Below, piece by piece: positions 47,482 through 56,976 of a stretch of DNA of 64,000 nt (within the stretch, counting starts at the first letter, position 1; each line of letters opens with the position of its first letter). The stretch lies in assembly GCA_965209015.1 (NCBI GenBank), contig OZ242367.1, forward strand, positions 1,922,001-1,986,000, read 5' to 3'. The translations under genes were made by a program, and so were the position numbers. The stretch comes from Bin80 sp965209015 (GTDB lineage Bacteria > Bacteroidota > Rhodothermia > Rhodothermales > Bin80). The notes beneath the pieces are model-generated. The model was not told the DNA's origin, did not search any database, and saw only the letters and a program-made list of their open reading frames with translations.

Positions 47482-48746
47482 CAATTGGAGGTTCGAACAG
47501 TTATACTTCGGGCATGAGCATCAAGCCCCTCACTCTGGGCCATGAGGGCAATTTCATCAGCGGCAAGCTTGAATCGTCGCTCACTATAACTAATCACACT
47601 CTGAGAATGAACAAAATCGTCAACACCCAATGCAGATGAAAATCGTGCTGCACCATTTGTTGGCAGTACGTGACTAGGGCCTGCATAGTAATCTCCTACA
47701 GCTTCGGGGGACCAAGGACCAATAAATACAGCTCCGGCATGTCGAATCTTCTCAAGAATATCCCATGGATCTGCAATCATTAACTCCAAATGTTCTGGTG
47801 CAATCGTATTTATCACATCAATACTCTCATCCATTGAAGAAGTAAGTATGACAGCTCCATGTTCACTTAGTGCCGGATCGGCAATATCTTTACGTGGAAT
47901 CGTTGGAAGAATTTGCTCAAGTGCTAACCTTACCGAGCGGGCAATCAATTCATCTGATGTTACCAGAATGGCAGCAGCCAGCATATCGTGTTCGGCTTGC
48001 GCCAAGAGATCATGAGCAATCCAGTTCGGCTCACTAGTTTGATCAGCCAATACGACCAATTCACTTGGTCCAGCAAGGCTGTCAATATCTACATGACCAT
48101 ACACCTGTCTCTTTGCCGCTGTGACATAGGCACTACCAGGTCCTACAATCTTATCCACTTTTGGTATTGATTCAGTTCCGAATGCGAACGCTGCAATGGC
48201 CTGCGCTCCACCAACGGCAAATACGTCATTGATTCCTAACATATGTGCAATCGCCAATACTTCCTGATGCGGTAATCCACTGGATTCATCGGGAGGACTT
48301 GCAAGATACAGATGTCCTACTCCCGCTACTTGAGCTGGAATTGCTGTCATCAAGACGCTGGATGGGTAGGCAGCGGTTCCTCCAGGAATATAGAGACACA
48401 CAGAGTCTAATGGCAAGATGCGCTGCCCCAGACGTACACCATCCCCATCATCAATAAACCAACTCTCTCTGCACTGCTTTAAATGGAACCGTCGAATGTT
48501 ATCCGCCGCATTACTAAACGCGCGCTTCCATGCGGGTGACGACGTTTCCCAAGCGGATTCCAGTACAGAGGGAGGAACCAAAATTGAAGAAAGATGGACA
48601 CGATCGAACTTGATTGTGTACTTCAGCAGGGCTGAATCCCCATGATCAGCTACATCCTTGACTACCTCAGCAACCTGCGTGTCCAATGTCGGATCAAAGC
48701 TGATTGGCTTTCGCCTCCATTGGTTCGGCTCAATCAAGGGGATCAT
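47481..48746 (-). CDS. hisD: Histidinol dehydrogenase
   Basis: A 421-residue zinc enzyme for the last two oxidations of histidine synthesis. LYIPGGTAAYPSSVLMTAIPAQVAGV, GGAQAIAAFAFGTESIPKVDKIVGPGSAYVTAAKRQV, SELVVLAD and APEHLEL with the catalytic Glu-His are all present, and GPSHVLPTNGAARFSS near the end. It lies between a PUR-like gene (14 bases upstream) and hisC in one operon. No hisG or other his genes follow, so the pathway is split in this genome. Confidence 0.97.
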   Translation of the reverse strand: MIPLIEPNQWRRKPISFDPTLDTQVAEVVKDVADHGDSALLKYTIKFDRVHLSSILVPPSVLESAWETSSPAWKRAFSNAADNIRRFHLKQCRESWFIDDGDGVRLGQRILPLDSVCLYIPGGTAAYPSSVLMTAIPAQVAGVGHLYLASPPDESSGLPHQEVLAIAHMLGINDVFAVGGAQAIAAFAFGTESIPKVDKIVGPGSAYVTAAKRQVYGHVDIDSLAGPSELVVLADQTSEPNWIAHDLLAQAEHDMLAAAILVTSDELIARSVRLALEQILPTIPRKDIADPALSEHGAVILTSSMDESIDVINTIAPEHLELMIADPWDILEKIRHAGAVFIGPWSPEAVGDYYAGPSHVLPTNGAARFSSALGVDDFVHSQSVISYSERRFKLAADEIALMAQSEGLDAHARSITVRTSN

Positions 48747-48760
48747 GACGGAATCTCAGG

Positions 48761-49120
48761 CTAACTGTCTTCGTCCCTGGGCGGGAATTCGACAGACGGG
48801 TAGCCATAAAATTCGTAGTCAGGCAATCGCTCTGTTCGGACATCCTCCATTGCCTCATACAAGCCTTTCATAAACTTGGCAAAGTCCTCTTTGTACACAA
48901 AGATTTTGTGCTTCTCGTGACGTTGCTCTCCGACGCGTTTACTTTCGGTGATTACAATAAAAAAGTCCTCACCAGATCTTGTTGTTTTGACATCAAAGAA
49001 ATAGGTGCGCCGTCCTGCCGGGACTCTCCTCGAGAATACTTCGTCGCGATAGCGGGATTCCCTGCCTGAATGCGGCGCCTGCTCCCAATCGCCACTGTCA
49101 TGTCTATAATCGTCGTTCAT
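48761..49120 (-). CDS. PUR-alpha-like nucleic-acid-binding protein (DUF3276)
   Basis: A 119-residue protein from ATG 49120. The core TYFFDVKTTRSGEDFFIVITESKR and HKIFVYKEDFAKFMKGLYEAM forms one PUR repeat as in DUF3276 proteins, which are widespread in Bacteroidota and bind single-stranded DNA or RNA. The N-terminus is polar and the C-terminus acidic. It heads the run with hisD and hisC, probably by position rather than function. Confidence 0.88.
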   Translation of the reverse strand: MNDDYRHDSGDWEQAPHSGRESRYRDEVFSRRVPAGRRTYFFDVKTTRSGEDFFIVITESKRVGEQRHEKHKIFVYKEDFAKFMKGLYEAMEDVRTERLPDYEFYGYPSVEFPPRDEDS

Positions 49121-49164
49121 GCGCTGCAAAATAGTTTGGTTATTTGATTATCAGATTGTTAAAA

Positions 49165-49929
49165 TTAATGATTTGGAGCCTGTGCTACGGCTTCAGATAA
49201 CAAGTTTGTCAGATCAACGCGCGCTTCAATGGCCGCGTTCAGCACACTTTCATGGCTCAACTCCTCTTCACCTAATCCTGCGGCACTGTTGGTAATTACC
49301 GCGGCGGCAAAAACGTACATATTGAGGGCCGATGCTTCCATCGCTTCTGGTACCATACTCATTCCAACTGCATCGCCGCCTCTACGTTCAAATGCGGTAA
49401 TCTCCGCAGGAGTCTCATAACTTGGACCTATTGTCCAGACGTAGACGCCGCTGGAAACTGGCGATTTATTATATGCTGATCTCACACGTTCTCTCCATGA
49501 TAAGTCGTATACTTGTCGGGCTTGAAAGGTTGCAGCGATCCCATGTGCACATATATGATCCTCTACAAGCATGATACTTCCTGGATTTAATGTCTTGCGT
49601 ATTCCACCGGCAGCACTTACAATAATAATATTCCTGATCCCTAACTCATACATCAAGCGCACCTGAAAAGTAACGCGATGTTTGGGAAAACCCTCATAAT
49701 AGTGCACCCTCCCTTTCATCAAGAGCACTTCTGTCTGAACGAAGACGCCTGCGGTGACAGAGCCAGAATGCCCAACTACAGTCGGAGATATAAACCCGGG
49801 AATCTTCTCAGAAGTCAACTGCCAGTAAGTAGAATCTAATTCTATCCCCAATCCTGAGCCAAGAACGATGGCAGTTGAAGGTTGAATGCCATCTAAGTAC
49901 TTTGACAGTAACTCATATGCACTTTTCAT
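49165..49929 (-). CDS. Purine nucleoside phosphorylase (class I)
   Basis: A 254-residue trimeric-type PNP from ATG 49929 (a GTG three codons earlier is possible). The family motifs are AIVLGSGLG, VVGHSGSV, RVHYYEGFP, IIIVSAAGGIR, WTIGPSYETPAEI and AVGMSMVPEAMEA. It splits inosine and guanosine to base plus ribose 1-phosphate, complementing apt in purine salvage. It overlaps the end of recX by about 17 bases. Confidence 0.94.
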   Translation of the reverse strand: MKSAYELLSKYLDGIQPSTAIVLGSGLGIELDSTYWQLTSEKIPGFISPTVVGHSGSVTAGVFVQTEVLLMKGRVHYYEGFPKHRVTFQVRLMYELGIRNIIIVSAAGGIRKTLNPGSIMLVEDHICAHGIAATFQARQVYDLSWRERVRSAYNKSPVSSGVYVWTIGPSYETPAEITAFERRGGDAVGMSMVPEAMEASALNMYVFAAAVITNSAAGLGEEELSHESVLNAAIEARVDLTNLLSEAVAQAPNH

Positions 49930-50593
49930 TTGATTCACTTTGACTGAGTACCTCTTGAACTAACTCTATTGCTGTGTTGTACTCGTATCCACGTCGGATG
50001 AGATAATCTACCAATTTCTTTTTTCGTTCCAGTAAGGATCCATGCACCTGTGTTTGAAAACGTTCAACCAGTTTTTTTGCAGATGTGGTAAGGGCATCCG
50101 ACTGGACCCCCGCTGCAATTGCTCTGGTAATGCAGTCCTGCGAGACACCATCCTCTGTTAACTCACGTCGAATCCTAGCCGGACCAAATTTTTTGTTTTT
50201 AAAACGTGCCACTGCATACTCAAACGCGTATTTTTGATCATCAATATATCCAAGATCTTCAAGATTTTGAACGACACAATTAATTTCTTCACCGGAATAC
50301 CCCTTCTGTCTTAGATGTTCACGGATTTGATGTTCTGTCCTGAAAGCATACGTGAGGTAACGTAATGCAGTTGATCGTCCTTTAAGCAAGGTTTCATTGT
50401 GTGATAAATCCACTAAGTTTACTTCACTCAGTTCCTTCCCCACATGCAATTTATGACTGAGAACTAAGTCGGTCCATATCCCAAAAGCATATTTCCCATC
50501 AATGAATACAGATATTCGATCACGGTTTTTTACCTGCTGCTTCAACGCTGTGATTTTTCCAGACTTTGGGATCCCGCCATCAGCGATCGTCAT
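49913..50593 (-). CDS. recX: Regulatory protein RecX
   Basis: About 226 residues from ATG 50593, five bases after the upstream stop; ATG 50614 would add seven residues and overlap that gene. RecX features are the VFIDGKYAFGIWTDLVLSH N-terminal strand segment and helical repeats with LTYAFRTEHQIREHLRQKGYSGEEI, LEDLGYIDDQKYAFEYA and FGPARIRRELTEDGVS. It modulates RecA filaments. recA is not in the window. It follows a DUF4249 lipoprotein gene of an outer-membrane uptake locus. Confidence 0.9.
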   Translation of the reverse strand: MTIADGGIPKSGKITALKQQVKNRDRISVFIDGKYAFGIWTDLVLSHKLHVGKELSEVNLVDLSHNETLLKGRSTALRYLTYAFRTEHQIREHLRQKGYSGEEINCVVQNLEDLGYIDDQKYAFEYAVARFKNKKFGPARIRRELTEDGVSQDCITRAIAAGVQSDALTTSAKKLVERFQTQVHGSLLERKKKLVDYLIRRGYEYNTAIELVQEVLSQSESNEKCI

Positions 50594-50597
50594 CTCG

Positions 50598-51497
50598 TCA
50601 TTGGATTTGTACATATAATGTGTCCACTGCAAGTCCGGCAAAAATCCCCAACCCTCCAAGAATATTGGATGGGGGTTCTCGCTCACGGGGATTCGAACTT
50701 CCAGTTACAAAATCAGCATACGCCTGATCACTACGAATGATGCCGATGCGTAGCCCATGACTTGGAAACTCGTCGTTCTGTCCTGATACCGGAACTGCAT
50801 ATGCACCAGACCACGAACGTTGATAGTCGTTGATAAGCGGAATATTCGCTTCCGATTGTAATACTTCGGGACTCAGGAAATAATCACTTAGTCTCCTCTC
50901 CTGTCCAAGGTATGGAAGAAGTTGGGTTCGCATCCACCAATCATTTCTCATGCCCTCCGTACTATCAGCCCAGAACAGGGTAGCTTCTACGAGATATACT
51001 AATCCTTCCCTTGCACCTGCCCCAAGTGCCTGAAGACCCAAAGAATCAATCAGAGATGGATCAATAAATACAGAATCTAAGAGTAGCCCGGCCACTGGAG
51101 TATCTGAAACTGAAATCTGAACGCTATCAAGGGTGATCGGGGGTGGAATTTTACTCTGGGCAGTGACTGTCTGATTCTCCCATTGAACCTTTAATGCTAA
51201 TTCTGTACCCGATACCGCAACCACTGACTCTAACGGCGCATACTTTCCATTCGCACCCATTGAGTAAGGAATCAACCTCTCTTGCATGGTGAATTCAACC
51301 ATTGCTCCCGTGGCAGCCGTGGATAGATCTGGTTGATAGACTTCTTGCAGAGACGCCGTCCGCCTCAACGTAATCTCAGGCAATACTTCCTCCGACATCA
51401 CGAACATTTCGACGACGAGAAGCGACGGATCTTCTGACTGGGTAGAATCACACCCTCCAATCAAGATCATCGCAAGAAGAAGATATCTGAGGTGCAT
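50598..51497 (-). CDS. DUF4249-like lipoprotein
   Basis: A 299-residue lipoprotein from ATG 51497, with lipobox LIGGC (Cys16). The mature part begins with a short linker, then beta-rich sequence VEMFVMSEEVLPEITLRRTASL, typical of DUF4249 proteins, which are nearly always encoded next to a TonB-dependent receptor in Bacteroidota. It starts one base after the receptor stop, so it is translated with it. The role is unknown, probably a surface or periplasmic accessory to uptake. Confidence 0.8.
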   Translation of the reverse strand: MHLRYLLLAMILIGGCDSTQSEDPSLLVVEMFVMSEEVLPEITLRRTASLQEVYQPDLSTAATGAMVEFTMQERLIPYSMGANGKYAPLESVVAVSGTELALKVQWENQTVTAQSKIPPPITLDSVQISVSDTPVAGLLLDSVFIDPSLIDSLGLQALGAGAREGLVYLVEATLFWADSTEGMRNDWWMRTQLLPYLGQERRLSDYFLSPEVLQSEANIPLINDYQRSWSGAYAVPVSGQNDEFPSHGLRIGIIRSDQAYADFVTGSSNPREREPPSNILGGLGIFAGLAVDTLYVQIQ

Positions 51498-51498
51498 T

Positions 51499-54180
51499 CT
51501 AAAACCGAGCGGTAATTTCAAGGAGTGGATAAGCTGGGAATCCATATCTGGATGAAATTGCAACGCTTTCTGGGATTTTGGGATCAAATATCCGCCCCGT
51601 TATATTACGTCGAAACGTCAAATTATTGACTTCCAATTTCAATTGTAGAGATATATTTCTCATTTTAAATTGGTAGGCTCCCTGCAATCCATAATTCATA
51701 TAGATTGGTAATCGGCCATTATTAATCTTTGGAAAATGCAGGAACCCCTCAGGCTCCTGAGACAAAGGATCTCCGACAGCATATCGTGCTGCGGGAATTG
51801 TAATTGGATATCCGCTTCGCCACTGCCCACTAACTCCATAGGTCCAGCGCCGCGTCGTACGTTGTAAGACTACTTGCAGTCGGTGCGGAACATCATACCG
51901 ACTGGGGCGCAGAGTAGTTTCTCCTAATTCGGGAGCCCTGCTTCGGGATCGACTAACTGTATAACTTACCCAGATGTTTGCTGGTGGCCGAGTATATTGA
52001 AGGTTAAACTCTAATCCATGAGCCTGTGCTTGTCCACGGGTATACTGTCCTAAGATTGCTCCAAGTCCAATACCAGGACCTAGCAAATTTTCTTTGTCTT
52101 GGGTCTCATTTTGAGGAAGTAGCAGCCCTCGAGTAAGATGGATATACATGTCCATGTCTGCTGTAAAGAAAGATCCCATTGACACACTTCCACCCAACGA
52201 AAAATGATAGCTGTTGGAAGGATCAACCGATCTACTGGCTGGCACCCAACGATAAGAAATTAGATCATACAAGACCGAGTAACGATCACGAACCTGATGT
52301 AAATACTGAACATTCACCCCGGCAGTCATCCGTAAAATGATTGGATCTAAATCATAGCGAATCCCTAAACGAGGACTGAATCTCAAGTTATTACCGCCCC
52401 TCAGTTGACTAATACGAATTCCAGGCTGAACTTGTAGCTTTGAGTTTGGCTTCCAAGTATCTTGTGCATAAAGTACAATTTCTGTATTATCCAGTGTACT
52501 TCGCTCAGTAGCGCTTTGGGTAATGAGATTTGTTTGCAATATCAGAGCATCTAGATCACTCGTAAATTCGCGCTGCACAATTGAAATTCCAGCCCGAATA
52601 TGATGCATATAGGAGAAATAATAGTCCATATCCAACTTTACTCCAATATCTAATATATCAACTCCATACTCAGAATTCACCGTTGACGTAGCTGCCGATT
52701 GAAGAAATATGCGTTCATCTGCGCGATAGGATGTGCCATATGCAGTAGTAGTGAAGAATAGTTGATCGGTATATAAATATTGATATCGTGCACTAATGAG
52801 GTAATTGTTCCAGCGTGTATCAAACTCAACCACTAAATCTGAGGGACGTAGCCAACCACTTAATGGAAGTAGCGAACTAGACGCATTTGCCAGCGACAAA
52901 TTAACAGGGAGTCGAATATCCAGAACATCTGCGCTTCCATAGACTCCCAGGGTTAGCCTTCTTTGAGGAGATGGGCGCCATGCAACCTTCGCACCCACAT
53001 CATATAAATATACTATTGTCCGCATCGTGTCTTGTTTAGTCCCATTGTCTACTGGATGTCGGCGTCCAATAATCTGATCAAGATATGATCGTCTCCCAGA
53101 GAGCATAAACGATAGTTTTTCCGTGATCGGTCCCTCCACAAATAGGCGTCCACTGATTAGACCTAAACCCGCCACTCCACGAATGCGATCTAGTGCGCCA
53201 TCTTTCAGTTCCGCATCTAAGACGCCGGAGAGGCGTCCACCATGTTCCGCTGGGAAACTTCCCCGATACAGGCGGACATCCTTAAATGCTTCGGATTGGT
53301 ATACAGAGAGCAGCCCTCCAACGTGCCACATATGGTATACAGGCACGCCATCAATCAAATATTGAATCTGATCTGGCTCCCCACCGCGAATGACGAGTCC
53401 CCCTTGGTTGGTTCGTACTCTCTGAATGCTAGGAAACCAACGTAAGGATTGGAGAAGATCAGCCTCGCCAGGAAATCCCGGCAACTTACTAATCTGCTCC
53501 ATTGGTATCTGGCGCACCCCAGGTTCAACCTCAAACCGCTCTCGACGGTCAGAATTGATCAGAATTGTCATTGATTCCAGAATTTGGCGATCAAGACGAA
53601 TATTGTTCGGCTGTCTGGAAGTATCAAGCAATGTATCCAAAGGTGAAAACCCAAGAAAGGAAATCCTTACTTGGTGCTGCCCAAGTGGTATGGAAGGGAT
53701 CGCATAATACCCCGCCTCATTGGTTACAGCACCTATGGAAAGTTCAGGTAAATATACATGTGCTCCTGGCAAGGTCTCTCTGGACAATCCATCACTTACA
53801 AATCCATGGAGAGTACCTAGGAGTATCTGATCTGCGTTCTGAGATTTCTCTCCGGAGACAAGCACAAATTGACGCCTTCTTAACTGGGCAATGTAAAGAT
53901 TCTGATCTGAAAGAATACATTCCAAGGCAGCAAGGATATTATTACCTTGATACGAACATGTAACGATACGTCCTTCAACCTGCCGTTGTGCATAGACTAT
54001 GTCTATGCGGTATGTAGCCGCAAACACATCCAATGTCGGTGCGAGTGGTTCGGAAGATATATCTACCGAAATCTCCTGCGAATATGTGTTTGCCACAGGG
54101 ATAACTGCAATGGCAAGAACCACCAGATGCAGGAAAAGTGAAAACTTCCGAATTAGCAGATGCCGAAGAGTAATGTGCAT
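51499..54180 (-). CDS. TonB-dependent receptor with STN domain (FecA-type, regulated)
   Basis: An 893-residue outer-membrane receptor. A signal peptide (1-35) is followed by a secretin/TonB short domain (about 38-90, VDISSEPLAPTLDVFAATYRIDIVYA), a carboxypeptidase-like domain (about 122-205, GTLHGFVSDG to ISFLGFSP), a plug (GLVIRGGEPDQIQYLIDGVPVYH) and a beta-barrel ending LLEITARF with the expected terminal Phe. The STN domain and the upstream sigma/FecR pair indicate ligand-signalled expression. The transported substrate is unknown; siderophores or small glycans are usual for such loci. Confidence 0.93.
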   Translation of the reverse strand: MHITLRHLLIRKFSLFLHLVVLAIAVIPVANTYSQEISVDISSEPLAPTLDVFAATYRIDIVYAQRQVEGRIVTCSYQGNNILAALECILSDQNLYIAQLRRRQFVLVSGEKSQNADQILLGTLHGFVSDGLSRETLPGAHVYLPELSIGAVTNEAGYYAIPSIPLGQHQVRISFLGFSPLDTLLDTSRQPNNIRLDRQILESMTILINSDRRERFEVEPGVRQIPMEQISKLPGFPGEADLLQSLRWFPSIQRVRTNQGGLVIRGGEPDQIQYLIDGVPVYHMWHVGGLLSVYQSEAFKDVRLYRGSFPAEHGGRLSGVLDAELKDGALDRIRGVAGLGLISGRLFVEGPITEKLSFMLSGRRSYLDQIIGRRHPVDNGTKQDTMRTIVYLYDVGAKVAWRPSPQRRLTLGVYGSADVLDIRLPVNLSLANASSSLLPLSGWLRPSDLVVEFDTRWNNYLISARYQYLYTDQLFFTTTAYGTSYRADERIFLQSAATSTVNSEYGVDILDIGVKLDMDYYFSYMHHIRAGISIVQREFTSDLDALILQTNLITQSATERSTLDNTEIVLYAQDTWKPNSKLQVQPGIRISQLRGGNNLRFSPRLGIRYDLDPIILRMTAGVNVQYLHQVRDRYSVLYDLISYRWVPASRSVDPSNSYHFSLGGSVSMGSFFTADMDMYIHLTRGLLLPQNETQDKENLLGPGIGLGAILGQYTRGQAQAHGLEFNLQYTRPPANIWVSYTVSRSRSRAPELGETTLRPSRYDVPHRLQVVLQRTTRRWTYGVSGQWRSGYPITIPAARYAVGDPLSQEPEGFLHFPKINNGRLPIYMNYGLQGAYQFKMRNISLQLKLEVNNLTFRRNITGRIFDPKIPESVAISSRYGFPAYPLLEITARF

Positions 54181-54227
54181 TGAATGAGCGCATTACAATA
54201 CTCAGGGAACCGTGTTCCTAAAATCTC

Positions 54228-55322
54228 CTATGGGGTGATCCGAAATATATCTCCCTCTTGGGAAACTTCGGCATTCAATGTGAGGGCCAAGGCGTGGAGA
54301 ATTTCTTTCGTCGAAATATCGGGGTCGAATGTGGCTGTTACCGTTTCATTGATTAGTGATGGGGCAACTTCAATCTGGACATTTCTGCTCATAGAAAGGC
54401 GCACAGCGACCTCTCTCATAGATGTTCTCCGAAAGAACACGAATCCTGTCCAGAACAATTCATCTTCTATGTTCACATCAACAGATGGTGAGGGCATCTC
54501 CTCATTGAGCGAGACACTGGTCATCTGACCAGGCATGAGTAAAATACTCTGAGAGGAGAACGCATGAGAAGCTACTTCTAATCGACCACTTTCCAACACT
54601 ACTTGGGTGATGTTGTTGTGTGAGCGCATCCCAAAGCGAGTTCCAAGAACCTGCACGACTGCTTCATTGGTTTGAACAATGAATTGATCCGATTGATGGG
54701 CAATGTCAAAAAATGCTTTGCCTGACAATTCTACCTCTCGTTCAAAGTTTTTTTCGCTGAACTGGAGCGTGGCAGGTCCGCTGAGATATACCACAGAACT
54801 ATCGGGTAGGAGAACACGCTCATGTACTCCTGGAGCGGCCGTTGCAATCTGGATTGTACGGTCTCTTTGACTGAGTAAAAATACCGTAGCAATCACGCAG
54901 ACTGATAGAACGGTAATTACGGCTGCCATACGAAAGGCCACGGAGGGTACGAAACTACGTCTTTGATTTTCTTTTCTCCAACATGTTAAAAAATCAAGAC
55001 GATCCTGTTGAATTTGGGTAGTTACATCGTAAAAACCCTGATGTGCCTCTACCACTGTATCCAGATCTTCCCATTTCTCACTCACTTCGGAAGCTTCATC
55101 ATCATCTAGATCCGGCGAATGCCCGCCAATGGCAAGAGAATACAGCACCAAGTCACGGGATTGGGGAATCCGCATCCGTAAATAAGCACGGATCTTCTGC
55201 CATTGAGAAAAAGAGATGGCCAAATTGGGGTTGCTCTCCAGGATTTGGAGATATGCTTTTTTCTCATCAGAGGTGAGTTCTTCTCCAAGGAGCGACTTAT
55301 CAAGTATATGATCCTGATTCAT
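54228..55322 (-). CDS. FecR-family anti-sigma regulator
   Basis: A 364-residue inner-membrane protein. A cytoplasmic helical N-terminus, one membrane helix at about 131-150 (AAVITVLSVCVIATVFLLS), a FecR domain (VHERVLLPDSSVVYLSGPATLQF, about 164-260) and a C-terminal STN-like DUF4974 part (SMREVAVRLSMSRNVQIEV). It would relay the receptor's signal to the sigma factor 88 bases upstream. The receptor gene follows by 47 bases. Confidence 0.93.
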   Translation of the reverse strand: MNQDHILDKSLLGEELTSDEKKAYLQILESNPNLAISFSQWQKIRAYLRMRIPQSRDLVLYSLAIGGHSPDLDDDEASEVSEKWEDLDTVVEAHQGFYDVTTQIQQDRLDFLTCWRKENQRRSFVPSVAFRMAAVITVLSVCVIATVFLLSQRDRTIQIATAAPGVHERVLLPDSSVVYLSGPATLQFSEKNFEREVELSGKAFFDIAHQSDQFIVQTNEAVVQVLGTRFGMRSHNNITQVVLESGRLEVASHAFSSQSILLMPGQMTSVSLNEEMPSPSVDVNIEDELFWTGFVFFRRTSMREVAVRLSMSRNVQIEVAPSLINETVTATFDPDISTKEILHALALTLNAEVSQEGDIFRITP

Positions 55323-55410
55323 AAAAATATGTTACTGTGTGTCGCTTTTTATGTTGGAGATAATAACGACCCCTACCGTTATGACGCCTGAAATTCTCTA
55401 AGAGTAACAA

Positions 55411-55938
55411 TTAATCTACAAATACTGACCGCATTTTTTCAAAAGCGCGTTTTACCTGCATTTTCACCGCAGTCTCTGTGGTATCCATAATTTCAGCGAT
55501 CTCTTTGTATTTATATCCATGCTCTCGGAGTTCAAGAATACGCCGAGCATGTGGTGTAAGAACTTGGAGCGCGCGCTCTGCATCAAAACTGCTTCCCATC
55601 CATTGACTATGAGAGTCTGGTTTTTCGGGTAACATTTGCGGCTCAAACGTCTTTTCTTTCGGCGAATGGCGGCCGCGATAATAATCATGTAATTCAAATA
55701 AAGCCGCTTTCATCGCGAAGGCCTTGAATTTATTTGGATATTTCAAGGAAGCTAATCCAGAATGTACTCTGAGGAGTGAACACTGGATTAGATCGTCTAC
55801 AATGGCTTGGTTTCCAACCTTCGCTCGAAAGAAGCTATTCAAGACTTTGGTTAATCGCTGTAATAGTATATTTCTGGCGGTTTCATCGCCTCTTTGTGCT
55901 CGCAACACAAGTACCCGATCAAATCCTCTATGTGCCAT
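55411..55938 (-). CDS. ECF sigma factor, FecI-like
   Basis: A 175-residue sigma factor. Region 2 is present in SFFRAKVGNQAIVDDLIQCSLLRVHSGL and region 4 in LTPHARRILELREHGYKYKEIAEIMDTTETAVKMQVKRAFEKMR. Gene order sigma-FecR-receptor-lipoprotein on one strand is the usual regulated uptake locus. It starts at ATG 55938, next to a long gene-free stretch that must carry its promoter. Confidence 0.92.
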   Translation of the reverse strand: MAHRGFDRVLVLRAQRGDETARNILLQRLTKVLNSFFRAKVGNQAIVDDLIQCSLLRVHSGLASLKYPNKFKAFAMKAALFELHDYYRGRHSPKEKTFEPQMLPEKPDSHSQWMGSSFDAERALQVLTPHARRILELREHGYKYKEIAEIMDTTETAVKMQVKRAFEKMRSVFVD

Positions 55939-56195
55939 GTTACGGTGCCAGAGTCCACTCTAAGCCAGTTAATTTTACCAATACTTCGGTTGACCTGTTA
56001 CACTACCTGAGATCCACCGGAGAATTTTAAACCTATCTCTACAATCAACTCACAGTTGATCGATACGAAATACTTCCTAAACGATTGCATGTACTGAAAA
56101 TCAATCTGTTCGTATGGGTCCGGGTTCCACAAGATGCATTGCCCGAAAATAGCGGGAATCTAGATTTTCTGTCAGACACCGAATAGTTTCTCTTT

Positions 56196-56483
56196 TTACC
56201 TTGTCTGGATACCATAAATCTTTAGTCTTGAAATAAACATTGGTTTTATCACGAATATTATGGGTAAAAGTCTAACCATCCGCCGACGAATAGCATTGTG
56301 CTTCCAAGTTTTCAAACCCTCTGTGCCTCTACCGACCATCTTGAGTTTTTGAATTGCGCCGATAATTCGATCTGTCAAGGCGTTCAACCACAGAGGGTAA
56401 AGCGTATTATAGACTCTGTTGAGACGCCGCTGAAACGCTTCGGTAACTTTTCCGGCTGAGATAATGCTCTCAGCACCCTTCTT
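56196..56483 (-). other. Unidentified 95-codon open fragment
   Basis: From just after a stop at 56484-56486 the frame runs open for 95 codons, including FQRRLNRVYNTLYPLWLNAL and GTEGLKTWKHNAIRRRMVRL. The Trp- and Arg-rich composition looks more protein-like than random, but I cannot name a family. The first ATG is internal. It may be the remains of a lost gene or mobile element. Confidence 0.25.
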
Positions 56484-56928
56484 TCAGCCCTCATATCAGT
56501 GGAGTTCAGTTAACTTCCTATTTTTAAGTATGATCCAAAAATTCAATCACAGCGTCAACTAAAAAAGATTGTCAATAGACAGTCGCTTGGGAGGTAGCTC
56601 ATACAAGAGCAGCACAGATTCTCCACATACATGTTGGAAATCTTACCCCTCAAAACCGTTTCCTGTGCCGATCGTGACTCTATGAGATAATAAGTGCTAA
56701 ATTCACAGGTCAAGATCCTACCGTAGTCCCTCTGGAATACAGTGCCTGAAGGAATTATAACTCTCTGAATTGAAAGAGACAGAGACTATGAGGTTGTAAA
56801 AAACGGATCCTCGTTCGGATACAACCCATCTTAAAGACATACGGTGCTCTACTTTCGTCCGTTTGGGTGTCCCAATACGTCGGAACAGGAATGTTTGGCC
56901 TCCAAATCTGGCGAAGGGGGTAAACAAC

Positions 56929-56954
56929 AAAGCCTCAGGAAATCCCGAGGCTTT
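56929..56954 (-). terminator. Rho-independent terminator after the TonB receptor gene
   Basis: AAAGCCTC at 56929-56936 pairs with GAGGCTTT at 56947-56954 around a 10-base loop. Read on the minus strand, it lies 23 bases beyond the receptor stop and is followed by GTTGTTT. The + side also ends in a T-rich run, so it may work in both directions. Confidence 0.75.
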
Positions 56955-56976
56955 ATTGTTTAATTAACCTGATAAT

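Larger units (their letters stand above)
55939..56976. other. Long gene-poor stretch, probably decayed
   Basis: About 1 kb with no intact gene. It contains a 95-codon open fragment (listed separately), a 70-codon frame at 56718-56930 without family-like pattern, and the terminator of the neighbouring receptor gene. Confidence 0.45.

Noticed and set aside
56718..56930. 70-codon minus-strand frame before the receptor terminator
   Set aside because: No family-like pattern, and its first codons lie against the terminator.
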